NCBI RefSeq assembly: GCF_003432075.1
Contig: NZ_QWBU01000006.1
Span: 1 to 64,000 of the forward strand
Length of the DNA: 64,000 bases
Reading direction: 5' to 3'
DNA from: Shinella sp. WSJ-2
GTDB taxonomy: Bacteria; Pseudomonadota; Alphaproteobacteria; Rhizobiales; Rhizobiaceae
Shown here: positions 53,508-62,535 of the stretch, one piece after another
Position numbering within the stretch: the stretch's first letter is position 1
How the letters are laid out: each line of letters opens with the position of its first letter
The notes under the pieces: model-generated
Databases searched by the model: none
Seen by the model: only the letters and a program-made list of their open reading frames with translations
What the model was told of the DNA's origin: nothing
Made by a program: the position numbers and the translations under genes

Positions 53508-54244
53508 GCGGCGCTCCGGACCGAGCGGACGGCGCGCATCAGACGGGCGACATGGGCCGCCTCGACGCGCCCGGTATCCTTATGGTCGTGCTTGAACCAG
53601 CTTCCGACGATGGCGCCATCGGCGTGCGAGAGCTGTTCGGCAGCATTCGTTTCGGTCAGGCCCGCACCGATAAGGAGAGGCACGCTGTCGCCGGCCGCGG
53701 CACGGAAACGGGCGACCTTGTCCATATCGGTCGGCTGACCAGTGGCATCAGATGTCACCACCAAGCCGTCGCAGCGCCTGGCGCCCAGCCGCACATCCTC
53801 TTCCTCCGGCCTGCCGGAAAGGACCGGTTGATACTTGAAGCGCACGCCGCCGAGCAGCAGCGCCGCAACGCTTGCCCGTCGGGCCGCGAAATCGGCTGCG
53901 AAGGTGGCGTCATTTTCCGGCGGCAAGTGGCCGGCGACGGAATCGACCTGGATGAAGGAAACCGGATACTGTCTGGCCAGCGCGAAGGCGCGTTTGTCGT
54001 CGCGTAGCACGTTGACACCGATCTTCACGCCAAGGCCGAGGCCGCTCAGCCGCTCGAGCACGCGCTCGACGTCGTCGGCATCCCCAAAATAGTTTTCCAC
54101 CACCAACCCATCGACGCCTTCGCCGGCCATGATGCGGGCTTCCTCCTCGGCCTGGGCGCGTTTCGCGGCGGGGCCTTCGCCGGCAAGATGCAGCATGCCG
54201 AGAATGGGTTTCACGGTGGCGAAGGTGTCACTGAGACGGCTCAT
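53504..54244 (-). CDS. BtpA/SgcQ family protein
   Basis: 246 residues of the BtpA family, a TIM-barrel group (KPILGMLHLAGEGPAAKRA, DGLVVENYFGDADD, VIGVNVLRDDKRAFALA-like strand, GAIVGSWFKHD at the end). BtpA was linked to photosystem I in cyanobacteria, while SgcQ-type members sit in sugar operons. Here the sugar-kinase neighbour favours a catabolic role. It is 26 bases after GntR and is coupled to the lyase-like gene. Confidence 0.88.
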   Translation of the reverse strand: MSRLSDTFATVKPILGMLHLAGEGPAAKRAQAEEEARIMAGEGVDGLVVENYFGDADDVERVLERLSGLGLGVKIGVNVLRDDKRAFALARQYPVSFIQVDSVAGHLPPENDATFAADFAARRASVAALLLGGVRFKYQPVLSGRPEEEDVRLGARRCDGLVVTSDATGQPTDMDKVARFRAAAGDSVPLLIGAGLTETNAAEQLSHADGAIVGSWFKHDHKDTGRVEAAHVARLMRAVRSVRSAA

Positions 54245-54270
54245 GTCGTTTCTCCTGCGTCGCGCCGCCC

Positions 54271-55053
54271 TCAGGCCGGCGCGGTATCGCGCCCCCAGCG
54301 CGTTGCGAATTTCATCTGAACGGCCGGCGAATAGACGATCGACGTGCGTTCGACCAATCGGTCGTCGGCATCGAGTACGTCTCCGCTGGCGCAAAGGTAG
54401 CCCGGCACATCGGGCGCCGAGCCGAAGACCTCCCGCAGTCGATCGGACGGCGGCACGACTGTCAGCAGCAGTTCCGAGCGCAGGGGATGGCGGTCATAGT
54501 CGCGGCGCAGCACTTCGTAGAGTGATTGCGCCGCGAAATCGTAAGTCTCGATGCCAGGATAGAGAGCGAGGTCGAGCTGAGACGTGTCGACATTCAGCCA
54601 GCTAACCGTCTCATCGTTTGCCAGGCCTCGCGCGCGCACCAGAAGCAGCTCGCCGCCGTCCACGCGATGCTCGAGTACCTTCGTCACGGGACGTTGTCCC
54701 TGGCGCCGGGCGAGTTCGGTAAAACTGCCGAAGTTCCAGATATTGTGGCTGATCGGCCGGTGCGAAACGATCGTACCGCGGCCACGCACCTGCTGGACCA
54801 GACCTTCCGACACCAGAAGCGCCATCGCATTGCGCACGGTGGTGCGTGCGATGCCAAACTGGTCGCGCAACTGGTTCTCCGAGGGAATGGATTCTCCTTC
54901 GGAAAAGTCCCCGCTCAGGATCGCGGCACGCAGCGCCCGGTAGAGCTGGCGGTAGAGCTGTTCGTTCGAATAGGCATCGAGGCGAAAGCGCGACAGCCGG
55001 TCGTCCGGATGTTCGCCCGCGGCGTGGGCGTCTGGTGTGGAAGGCTGGGTCAA
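54271..55053 (-). CDS. GntR family regulator (HutC/UTRA type)
   Basis: 260 residues. The winged HTH (25-95) reads GESIPSENQLRDQFGIARTT, then VRNAMALLVSEGLVQQVRGR. The C-terminal UTRA ligand domain includes DADDRLVERTSIVYSP. It is encoded inside the operon it probably controls, and a 7-7 palindrome at 57668 precedes the first gene. HutC-type members sense small amino-acid- or sugar-like ligands. Confidence 0.92.
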   Translation of the reverse strand: MTQPSTPDAHAAGEHPDDRLSRFRLDAYSNEQLYRQLYRALRAAILSGDFSEGESIPSENQLRDQFGIARTTVRNAMALLVSEGLVQQVRGRGTIVSHRPISHNIWNFGSFTELARRQGQRPVTKVLEHRVDGGELLLVRARGLANDETVSWLNVDTSQLDLALYPGIETYDFAAQSLYEVLRRDYDRHPLRSELLLTVVPPSDRLREVFGSAPDVPGYLCASGDVLDADDRLVERTSIVYSPAVQMKFATRWGRDTAPA

Positions 55054-55075
55054 GGCAGGCTCCGGAAATGCTGGA

Positions 55076-55933
55076 TTACTTCGTGGCTCCGTTTATCTTG
55101 AACTCTTCCACACCCGCTTCTTTCAAGCCGTAACGGTCGAGGATCTGTGCATAAGTGCCATCGGCCTTCAGCGCGTTGAGCGTTGCGTGCACAGCGTCGC
55201 GCAATTCGCCATTCGCCTTGGCGAAGGCGATGCCATAGTGGTTGACGTCGCCGACCGTGCCGATCTGGTAGAACTTGCCCGGCTCCTGCTTCATCAGGTC
55301 GAGCAAGCCTTCGAGGCCGATGACGGAAGCCTGGGCGCGGCCCTGGCGGATCTGCATGATGTGCTCGGCCTGGGTCGGGATCTGGATCACGGTGATCAGC
55401 TTGTCGGCCGGGCAAATAGACTTGCCGAGCTCTTCAGCCCAAGTGACCCAGCTCGTGCCGGTGGCCACCGCGACCGTCTTGCCGCAGAGATCGGCCTCGG
55501 TCTTGATCTCGGCCTGATGGTCGGCGCTCGAATAGAAGACGTTGCCCGTCTTGAAATAGTCGATGAAATCCAGCTGCGTCTGGCGCTCCACCTTGTCGGA
55601 GAAGGCGGTGATGATCATGTCCGAGCGGCCAGTGACGACCTGCGGGATCAACTGCGGAAACTCGACATTCTGGAACTCGGCCGTCAGGCCGAGGCGCTCG
55701 GCGATCGCCTTGGCGAGATCGATGTCAAAGCCCTTCAGCTCGGTTGAGCCGGCATCGTTGTATTCCATCGGTGGGTAGGCGAGGCTGATCGTGAAATTCA
55801 GCTTGCCGGCGGTGCGCACGACCTCTGGCAGCGCGGCTGCGAGCTTTTCGTCGCCGGCCGCCTGCGCGATGCCGGCAAGGCTGAGGAAGGTGGCAGAGGC
55901 AAGCCCCAGGATTATCGGCAGGGTGGTCTTCAT
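55076..55933 (-). CDS. Polar amino-acid-type ABC transporter substrate-binding protein
   Basis: 285 residues of the SBP_bac_3 family. A Sec signal peptide MKTTLPIILGLASATFLSLA with an AQA cleavage site is followed by FTISLAYPPMEYNDAGSTEL, KGFDIDLAKAIAERLGL and the VAVATGTSWVTWAEELGKSI lobe. The ATG at 55933 follows GGGAG; an ATG five codons earlier is less likely. It delivers a small polar solute to the permease and ATPase upstream in the operon. Substrates of the family include amino acids, opines and related compounds. Confidence 0.92.
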   Translation of the reverse strand: MKTTLPIILGLASATFLSLAGIAQAAGDEKLAAALPEVVRTAGKLNFTISLAYPPMEYNDAGSTELKGFDIDLAKAIAERLGLTAEFQNVEFPQLIPQVVTGRSDMIITAFSDKVERQTQLDFIDYFKTGNVFYSSADHQAEIKTEADLCGKTVAVATGTSWVTWAEELGKSICPADKLITVIQIPTQAEHIMQIRQGRAQASVIGLEGLLDLMKQEPGKFYQIGTVGDVNHYGIAFAKANGELRDAVHATLNALKADGTYAQILDRYGLKEAGVEEFKINGATK

Positions 55934-55970
55934 TATCCGTACTCCCATTGTTGGACGATAGAAAAAAAGG

Positions 55971-56735
55971 TCAGGCGAGCACGCGGCTCAGGAACGAGCG
56001 CACGCGCGGGTCGGTTGGGTTGGAGAGGGTGTCGCTAGGCGCACCCATTTCGCGGATTTCGCCGTCGATCATCACCAAGACACGGTCTGCCACCTCGCGG
56101 GCAAAGCCGATCTCGTGGGTGACGACGATCATGGTGGTGCCGCCGCGGGCCAGCGTGCGCATCACCTCCAGCACCTCGCCGACGAGTTCCGGGTCGAGCG
56201 CCGATGTTGGTTCGTCGAACAGCATGACGCGCGGTTCCATGGCTAGCGCTCGGGCAATCGCCACACGCTGCTTCTGGCCGCCGGAGAGTTGCGAGGGATA
56301 GCTTGTGGCCTTTCCGGCCATGCCGACCTGCTTGAGGAGTGACATGGCGCGGGCCTCCGCGTCGGTGCGCTTTAGGCCGCGCACCACCATCGGTCCTTCG
56401 ATGACATTGCCAAGCACGGTGCGATGGGCGAAGAGATTGAAGTGCTGGAACACCATACCGAGCTGGCTTTGCTGGGCGCGCAGCTGCTTGACCGGCAATT
56501 CCTGCAGGGCGCCGCGGGAAAGTGCGTAGCCCATGATGGCGCCGTCGACCCAGACATAGCCGCCATCAGGCGTTTCCAGGTGGTTGATGCAGCGCAGGAA
56601 CGTGCTCTTGCCGCTGCCGGAGGGGCCGAGGATGCAAAGCACCTCACCATAAGCGACTTCCAGATCGAGACCCTTGAGAACTTCGTGGTCGCCGAAACTC
56701 TTGCGGATACCGACCGCCTTGACTGCGAGTCTCAT
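55971..56735 (-). CDS. Polar amino-acid-type ABC transporter ATP-binding protein
   Basis: 254 residues. Walker A is [13 protein letters not shown], the Q-loop lies in [11 protein letters not shown], the signature is [16 protein letters not shown] and Walker B is [12 protein letters not shown], with the switch His in [13 protein letters not shown]. The start ATG overlaps the permease stop. It powers uptake with the neighbouring permease and binding protein. The frame is open 11 codons upstream without a ribosome site. Confidence 0.94.
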   Translation of the reverse strand: MRLAVKAVGIRKSFGDHEVLKGLDLEVAYGEVLCILGPSGSGKSTFLRCINHLETPDGGYVWVDGAIMGYALSRGALQELPVKQLRAQQSQLGMVFQHFNLFAHRTVLGNVIEGPMVVRGLKRTDAEARAMSLLKQVGMAGKATSYPSQLSGGQKQRVAIARALAMEPRVMLFDEPTSALDPELVGEVLEVMRTLARGGTTMIVVTHEIGFAREVADRVLVMIDGEIREMGAPSDTLSNPTDPRVRSFLSRVLA

Positions 56736-57658
56736 GCTTCCTCCGGGGCGGCCGAACCGCGTGCCCAACCTTTGAACCAGCGGCTTCCGGCTGTGGCGGC
56801 AGAAGCGTCGCGGCCGAAATGGCGTTCGAGATAATATTGTCCGATGGAAAGCATCGTGGTGCCGGCGAGGTACCAGATGGCGCAGACGAACAGAAGTTCG
56901 ATGACGGCGCCGTTGATGAAGTAGATGCGTTGTGCGGCGTTCAGCATTTCGCCCATGGCGATGGTGGCGGCGAGCGAAGAGAATTTCAGCATGCCTATGG
57001 CGCTGTTACCAAGCACCGGCAAGATCAACCGCAGCGTCTGAGGCAGGATGATGCGACGCATGGTCTGGCCGGGCGTCATGCCGAGCGTATGCGCCGCCTC
57101 TTTCTGCCCCTTGTCGACGGCGCCGATACCGCCCCGCACGACCTCGGTGAGGTAGGAGCCCTCGTTGACGCCGAGCCCGAGCACGGCCGCGACGAAGGGC
57201 GTCACGACATCGACCATGCGCGCATCGACCAGGCCCGGAATGTAAAGTCGCGGAAAGACGAGCGCGATGTTGAACCAGATGAGAAGCTGGAGCAGCACCG
57301 GCGTCCCGCGGAAGATCCAGACATAGAGCCAGGCGGCAAAGCGCAGGATCGGGTTTTCCGAGAGGCGCATGATGCCGAACGCGAAGCCGAGCACGACGCC
57401 AATTGCAAGTGCACAAGCAGAAATTAGCAGAGTCCAGCCGAAGCCGACGACGATCACTTCCGCCGTTAGAAACCGGCCGACCACGGTCCATTGGATTTGT
57501 CCGACGGCAAAGGCACGACAGATGACCGCGAGCAGCAGCAGAACAATGCAGCCGCTGATCCAGCGGCCGGAATGTCGCAGACTACGTACGGCAATGTCCC
57601 GGTCGGGAAGATCCTCAGGCGAAGGCACCGCAGTTGATTTCGAAAAGGGCTGTTGCAT
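56732..57658 (-). CDS. Polar amino-acid-type ABC transporter permease
   Basis: About 308 residues (three more if an upstream ATG at 57667 is used). Hydrophobic spans include [20 protein letters not shown] and the HisM-like conserved loop [20 protein letters not shown]. It has an extra N-terminal arm of 40 residues, and only one permease gene is present, so the channel is probably a homodimer. It is the first gene of the operon, with the GntR-type palindrome just upstream. Confidence 0.92.
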   Translation of the reverse strand: MQQPFSKSTAVPSPEDLPDRDIAVRSLRHSGRWISGCIVLLLLAVICRAFAVGQIQWTVVGRFLTAEVIVVGFGWTLLISACALAIGVVLGFAFGIMRLSENPILRFAAWLYVWIFRGTPVLLQLLIWFNIALVFPRLYIPGLVDARMVDVVTPFVAAVLGLGVNEGSYLTEVVRGGIGAVDKGQKEAAHTLGMTPGQTMRRIILPQTLRLILPVLGNSAIGMLKFSSLAATIAMGEMLNAAQRIYFINGAVIELLFVCAIWYLAGTTMLSIGQYYLERHFGRDASAATAGSRWFKGWARGSAAPEEA

Positions 57659-57667
57659 GATGTCCAA

Positions 57668-57687
57668 TTGTAGGGTTAGGCCTACAA
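57668..57687. promoter_or_regulatory. Perfect inverted repeat, candidate GntR operator
   Basis: TTGTAGG-N6-CCTACAA, perfect 7-base arms, 10 bases before the permease start I chose. The spacing fits HutC-type GntR binding. Confidence 0.65.
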
Positions 57688-57826
57688 CTTAGTAAGGAGC
57701 GTTTTGGCAGTTGTCAAGCAGCCAGCTGCGCGCGCCACCGCGCGGAGATTTTGAAAGAAACAGTGCGATCCGCACTTTGACAGCGACGTGATGCAAGTTG
57801 GCCAGCCAGCATCTCTCCACAGTAAG

Positions 57827-57843
57827 TTGACTAGCAAAGTCAA
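57827..57843. promoter_or_regulatory. Iron-responsive operator (TGA-N9-TCA type) upstream of the FecI gene
   Basis: TTGACT-AGCAA-AGTCAA is a perfect inverted repeat and contains TGA-N9-TCA, the core of the rhizobial iron-responsive operator recognised by RirA. It lies 97 bases before the sigma-factor start. Confidence 0.6.
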
Positions 57844-57939
57844 GTTTATTATGGCTATTTGCGGCAGAAGCGCGTCTGCGAAATTTGTGCCTCTCATGCG
57901 AACCTGGCGCGAACGCTAACAACAAAGGAACGGGTCGTC

Positions 57940-58452
57940 TTGAAGGACGAGGATGCAACGGCGTTGCTTTATGCCACCCACAGACCCGCTCTGGTGCGAT
58001 ATGCAACGCGCATTCTCGGCTCGCGGGAAGCGGCGGAGGATATCGTGCAGGATGCTTTCATTCGTTTTGCGCCCGCCAACACGACCGGCACGGCCGCCGG
58101 TCAGACCCTCGCTTATCTCTACCGCATCGTCCGAAACCTCTGCTTCGATCTTCTCAAGCGGCGGAAAATCGAGATGAGGGAGCGGGATAGGGAGCCGCCC
58201 TACTGGTCCGTGCCGCGTGCGGTAGAGACGCCGGAAGAGAACCTTCAGGTATCGCAGGAATTGCGGGTGATCCTTGACGTTCTGGCCAGCTTTCCGCTTG
58301 ATGTGCGTGTGGCTGTCGAAATGCACCGCTTCGGCGGTCACACATTGGAAGAGGTGGCGGCGCAACTCGGTATTTCCGTCGCGACGGCGCATCGCCATAT
58401 ACGCTCCGCCCTGGTCGAAATTGCGCTTCGTCTCGACGATGCCGCGTCTTGA
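57940..58452 (+). CDS. fecI: FecI-type ECF sigma factor
   Basis: 170 residues from a TTG start, the usual length for FecI-like factors. Sigma2 has REAAEDIVQDAFIRF and YLYRIVRNLCFDLLKRRK, and sigma4 has HTLEEVAAQLGISVATAHRH. An AAAGGA site is 10 bases before the TTG; the frame is open to an ATG at 57859, but that extra stretch contains bases near the iron operator and has no ribosome site. It should direct transcription of the TonB-receptor gene under FecR control. FecR follows after about 110 bases. Confidence 0.9.
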   Translation: MKDEDATALLYATHRPALVRYATRILGSREAAEDIVQDAFIRFAPANTTGTAAGQTLAYLYRIVRNLCFDLLKRRKIEMRERDREPPYWSVPRAVETPEENLQVSQELRVILDVLASFPLDVRVAVEMHRFGGHTLEEVAAQLGISVATAHRHIRSALVEIALRLDDAAS

Positions 58453-58561
58453 CACGGCCGTGTGAGAAAAAATTGTCGGTAAATCGTCCCTACGCACAGA
58501 TTGGTTATTCGGCTAGAAACACCGGCCATACGGCACGGGGAGCCGGGGCACAGGTAGTATT

Positions 58562-59539
58562 TTGATCAGGGATGATACAGACAGGCGGCGTGCGATGGAG
58601 GAAGCCATGGATTGGCTTCTGCGCCTCAAAAGCGAACCGCAATGTCAGGATGCCGCGCAGGGCCTTCATGCATGGCTGGCGCATTCGGATGGCAACCGCA
58701 CTGCATGGCAATCGGCCCTGCGCACCTGGGCGCTTCTTGGCGAGGTTACGCCGCAATACAAAGAGTTCTGGCCTGCCAAGCCTGATGCGAATGTGGTCGA
58801 TCATCGGGCGATACGCCGGCGACGCTGGCCCGCGGCCGTTGCGTTCGCGGCGGCTGCGGCCATCGTTGCTGTCTTCGCCGGTCCGACCCTGCTTCTCCGC
58901 CTCCAGGCGGATGTAATGACCGCGACGGGGGAAAGTCGGGTCGTAACGCTGGGGGATGGATCCCAGGTCAACCTTTCGGGCGGAAGTGCGATCGACGTGG
59001 ACATCACGGCCGAGGGGCGCCGGGTGCGCCTGCTCTCGGGCGAGGCCTTCTTCGATGTGGCACATGATGCCGCCCGCCCCTTCACCGTGGAGGCCGGCGA
59101 GGCCAAGGTCGTTGTGCTCGGTACAGCTTTCGATGTCGCGCTCGATCCATCCACGACAACGGTGCAACTCGCGCGCGGTGTTGTCGGTATTTCCGTCATG
59201 GGCAACGCTGCCGTTACCGAAATGGCGCCGGGCGATATGGCCACCGTCGATCATGGCAGCGGCGAAGTCGTGCGCGGGACAATACCTTCGGGCGAAATCG
59301 GCGCCTGGCGCAATGGGCTGCTCTTCGTCAACGACGTTCCCGTGGAAAATGTCATTTCGCGCCTGCAACGTTATCATTCGGCCTGGATCAGCATGCCCGA
59401 TGCGGGTCTCGCGCAGCAGCGGGTGACGGGCCTCTATGATTTGCGCGATCCCGACCGCGCCCTACAAGCTCTCGTGCAGCCGCTTGGCGGCAAGATACGC
59501 TCGGTCTCGGGCTATGTGCGGGTCGTGTCGCGTTTCTAG
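58562..59539 (+). CDS. fecR: FecR-type anti-sigma factor and signal transducer
   Basis: 325 residues. The N-terminal DUF4880 part (EEAMDWLLRLKSEP, WLAHSDGNRTAWQSA) contacts the sigma factor in the cytoplasm. One membrane span lies around residues 86-106 (WPAAVAFAAAAAIVAVFAG). The periplasmic FecR domain includes TATGESRVVTLGDGSQVNLS and LLSGEAFFDVAHDAARPF, and the C-terminus resembles the short domain that meets the receptor plug. The start is TTG; an ATG 11 codons later is possible. It links TonB-receptor occupancy to FecI. Confidence 0.92.
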   Translation: MIRDDTDRRRAMEEAMDWLLRLKSEPQCQDAAQGLHAWLAHSDGNRTAWQSALRTWALLGEVTPQYKEFWPAKPDANVVDHRAIRRRRWPAAVAFAAAAAIVAVFAGPTLLLRLQADVMTATGESRVVTLGDGSQVNLSGGSAIDVDITAEGRRVRLLSGEAFFDVAHDAARPFTVEAGEAKVVVLGTAFDVALDPSTTTVQLARGVVGISVMGNAAVTEMAPGDMATVDHGSGEVVRGTIPSGEIGAWRNGLLFVNDVPVENVISRLQRYHSAWISMPDAGLAQQRVTGLYDLRDPDRALQALVQPLGGKIRSVSGYVRVVSRF

Positions 59540-59767
59540 AATTTTTTAGGGCAGCATCGGATCGTCTCCCTGAAAATAGAAACAAAACAAAAGAGTACAG
59601 AATTTTCCTGTTTCAAATTGAACAGGGCCTGCGCTGGGCGCACAAAAAGTTTTCTGAAAAAATCAAGAAATTCGCTTCCGAGGTGAAAAAGATTTCGGGG
59701 CGGGTCGTCCTTGCACCGGGAATGCGCGCCGGGGCGGCGCGTCCCAGGGTATGACACCGGGGGTAAA

Positions 59768-62095
59768 ATGCGTTTGCATATCGATCGAATGAACGGAGCG
59801 CGTGCAGGGGCGCGGGTTCGCAATGTCTTCTTCGCCAAGCTCATGGTTTCCACGGCTGCGGCACTTCTCTTCAGCCTGCCGCAGGCCGCACTTCAGCCAG
59901 TTGCCGCACAGGAAAAGACCGCCCGCACCGGCGCCATGGTCTTCGATATTCCGGCGCAATCCCTGGCGAGCGCGCTGAATGCGTTCGGCCGCCAGTCGGG
60001 CTTGCAGGTTTCGCTTGCCGCCGCCACGTCGCGCGGCGTCACCTCGACGGCGATCAAGGGCAGCTATACGCCGGAACAGGCGCTGGCCGCCCTGCTTCGG
60101 GGCACCGATGTGCGCCATTCGATCACGCCCGAGGGCACGGCGATCGTGACGCCGAAACATGTGTCGCCGCTCGTCACCGGCTCGGTCGAGGACGGCTCGA
60201 CGACGCTGCAGCAGGTGACGGTGGAAGGCGACGGCGTCGGTCAAGGTGATGTTGCTGAAGTCAACATCACAGCCAAAGATCTCGAGCGCAAGAACCCCTC
60301 GAACCTTCAGGACGTCTTCCGCGAGGAGCCAAGCGTCAAGGTCGGCTCGTCGCTTCCGATGTCGCAGAAAGTTTATGTCAACGGCATCGAGGAGAACAAC
60401 CTCGCTGTAACCATCGACGGCAGCCGGCAGAACAACAAGGTGTTCCACCACAATGCCACGACGCTCATCGACCCCGCCCTTCTGAAGGCCGTCAGCGTCG
60501 ACGAGGGTGTCGCCCCCGCCGATGCCGGTCCGGGCGCGCTTGCCGGCGCCATCGCCTATGAGACGAAGGATGCGCGCGACTTGCTCGACGGCGATGGTTT
60601 CGGCGGCTTCGTCAATTCGACGTACAATTCGAATGGCGGCGTCTTCGGGACCGGTGTTTCCGCCTATGGTCTTCACCAGGGCTTTGAATATCTCGGCTAC
60701 TTCAACTTCAGCAAGGGCAGCGAATTCTCCGACGGCAATGGCGACAAGATGCCGGGCACCCGTTCGAACCTGCTGAGTGGCCTGGGTAAGGTCGCCTACG
60801 AATTTGAAAGCGGCGATCGTATCGAACTCAGCCACGAAAGCATCAAGGATGCCGCGCCGCGTCCTTTCCGCGCCAACATGCTCAACACCGACGGTGCCAA
60901 GCCCTGGGAACCGATCATCCGTGACTATCAGTTGGACCGGAACAACACGGTCTTTACCTATACCGATGAGACGCCCGAGGGATGGTGGGATCCGAAAGTC
61001 GTCCTGGCCTATGGCACGACCGACGTCGTCACGACGGTTTATCCGAGACCCGGCACCGGCCCGGTCTCCTATGAGATCGAAGGTGCGACGTCGACGTTCA
61101 ACGGCAAGTTCGAAAACCGTTTCCACACCGGCATCGGTACGGTGACGGCGGGCGTCGATTTCTATAGCGACCGTGCGGAACTCGACGATCTCTACGAGCC
61201 GGGCACGGAAAAGGCGCAGAATGTCGGCGCCTATGTGCAGGCCCGTCTCGAGCCGTTCGACCGTACGCGTTTGTCCTTCGGCGGCCGCGCGGACCAGCAG
61301 TGGTTCACCGGCACCGGCGGGCAGGAATTCGATAATGCCGGCCTTAGCGGCAATATCTCGGGTGAATATGATCTCATCGAGGATTTCCTGACGGCCAAGG
61401 CAGGCTATTCGCATGTCTGGTCGGGCATTCCGCTGGCGGAAAACTTCATCATGAACCCGGCCTGGACCTATGATCCGAAGCCGGAGCCGACGACCTCCAA
61501 CAACTACAATGTGGGTCTTGCCGCAACCTATAACGGGTTCACGCTGGAAGGTTCGATTTTCCGCACGGATATGGAGAACGCGCGCTACGCCCGTTACGCC
61601 AATGCCTATACGGCGCGCGAAGTGGAGTCCGAAGGTTACTCCATCGCTGCCGGCTACGAATGGACCGATGGCTTCGTCCGCGTGAAATATGTCGACATCG
61701 ATACGCTGATCGATGGCCAGCCGGCCGATTCCGATACGGGCACCTATCTCACCACCCCAGTCGGCAGGATCATCACGCTGACAGCTGCCCACACCTTTGC
61801 CGATTATGGCCTGACCGTCGGCGGCGACATCGAGTTCGCACCGAAATACGACAAGCTGCCGAAGGCGCCGGCTGGTGAGCCCAATTACAAGCCCTATGAG
61901 GCCTACAAGGTGGTCAACGCCTATGTCGAGTACAAGCCGGAAAGCCACAAGAACCTGACGCTGCGCGCCGATGTGAAGAACATCTTCAACGAGGTCTATT
62001 CGGATCGTGCCACCTACGGCCAGGAGTTCGGCGTGGTCGATCCGCTCCATCAGCCAGGCCGCTCGTTCATCGTCAGCCTGCGCGCCACCTTCTAA
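59768..62095 (+). CDS. TonB-dependent transducer receptor (heme or siderophore type)
   Basis: About 775 residues. A signal-like N-terminus (LMVSTAAALLFSLPQ then VAAQ) is followed by an STN domain (FDIPAQSLASALNAFGRQSG and SYTPEQALAALLRGTD), which lets the receptor signal to FecR. A TonB-box region (LQQVTVEGD) follows, then the plug with NNKVFHHNATTLIDPALLKA, and a beta-barrel ending in SLRATF. The plug style is close to hemoglobin/heme receptors, while the downstream siderophore genes favour a ferric siderophore; the ligand is left open. I started at MRLHIDRM, with GGGGG before it. Confidence 0.93.
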   Translation: MRLHIDRMNGARAGARVRNVFFAKLMVSTAAALLFSLPQAALQPVAAQEKTARTGAMVFDIPAQSLASALNAFGRQSGLQVSLAAATSRGVTSTAIKGSYTPEQALAALLRGTDVRHSITPEGTAIVTPKHVSPLVTGSVEDGSTTLQQVTVEGDGVGQGDVAEVNITAKDLERKNPSNLQDVFREEPSVKVGSSLPMSQKVYVNGIEENNLAVTIDGSRQNNKVFHHNATTLIDPALLKAVSVDEGVAPADAGPGALAGAIAYETKDARDLLDGDGFGGFVNSTYNSNGGVFGTGVSAYGLHQGFEYLGYFNFSKGSEFSDGNGDKMPGTRSNLLSGLGKVAYEFESGDRIELSHESIKDAAPRPFRANMLNTDGAKPWEPIIRDYQLDRNNTVFTYTDETPEGWWDPKVVLAYGTTDVVTTVYPRPGTGPVSYEIEGATSTFNGKFENRFHTGIGTVTAGVDFYSDRAELDDLYEPGTEKAQNVGAYVQARLEPFDRTRLSFGGRADQQWFTGTGGQEFDNAGLSGNISGEYDLIEDFLTAKAGYSHVWSGIPLAENFIMNPAWTYDPKPEPTTSNNYNVGLAATYNGFTLEGSIFRTDMENARYARYANAYTAREVESEGYSIAAGYEWTDGFVRVKYVDIDTLIDGQPADSDTGTYLTTPVGRIITLTAAHTFADYGLTVGGDIEFAPKYDKLPKAPAGEPNYKPYEAYKVVNAYVEYKPESHKNLTLRADVKNIFNEVYSDRATYGQEFGVVDPLHQPGRSFIVSLRATF

Positions 62096-62101
62096 TGCCA
62101 T

Positions 62102-62132
62102 CGTTCCCGGCGGCACGGTGCCGCCGGGAACG
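62102..62132 (+). promoter_or_regulatory. Very long perfect hairpin between the receptor and DUF2218 genes
   Basis: Two 15-base complementary arms with one base at the centre lie 6 bases after the receptor stop. It has no T-run. It could be a partial terminator or a processing site that sets different message levels for receptor and biosynthesis genes. Confidence 0.55.
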
Positions 62133-62157
62133 GACCATCGGAAAGAGGAGGACCCTC

Positions 62158-62445
62158 ATGGAAGCCACCACCCGATTTGAATCCGAAAACAGCGCAAAGT
62201 ATCTGCAACAGCTCTGCAAACATTTCGCGCACAAGGTCGATGTCGCCCTTGGCGATACCAGCGGTGAATGCCGCTTCTCCTGCGGCACCTCCGTGCTGAC
62301 CGTCAGGGACAACGGCCTCGACATCCACGTTGCCGCCGCGGACGCAGACGGTCTCCGCGAAACCAAGGCTGTCATAGAAGATCATCTCCTGCGCTTCGCT
62401 TTCCGCGAGGCCCCGCCGCCCTTCACGTGGCGCGCCGTCACCTGA
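62158..62445 (+). CDS. DUF2218 family protein
   Basis: 95 residues. DUF2218 proteins are small alpha/beta proteins often found beside siderophore or heme genes; the reaction is not established. Typical parts are KYLQQLCKHFAHKVDV, CRFSCGTSVLTVRDNGLDIH and VIEDHLLRFAFRE, with a C-x3-ish Cys pair. GAGGAGG precedes the ATG. It lies between a receptor and a siderophore synthetase, so a role in iron release or handling is plausible. Confidence 0.88.
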   Translation: MEATTRFESENSAKYLQQLCKHFAHKVDVALGDTSGECRFSCGTSVLTVRDNGLDIHVAAADADGLRETKAVIEDHLLRFAFREAPPPFTWRAVT

Positions 62446-62535
62446 GCACACGCTCGATATTTTGACATTCCGTCGTCAGTTTTCGGCTCGGCTCGCGTCA
62501 ACAGCGCAGCCGCAGGCCGGCGTTTCAGGTGATCT

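Noticed and set aside
59663-62116. Minus-strand frame of 817 codons
   Set aside because: It is antisense to the TonB-dependent receptor. Codon bias in high-GC DNA keeps the opposite frame open, and the product has no recognisable domain.
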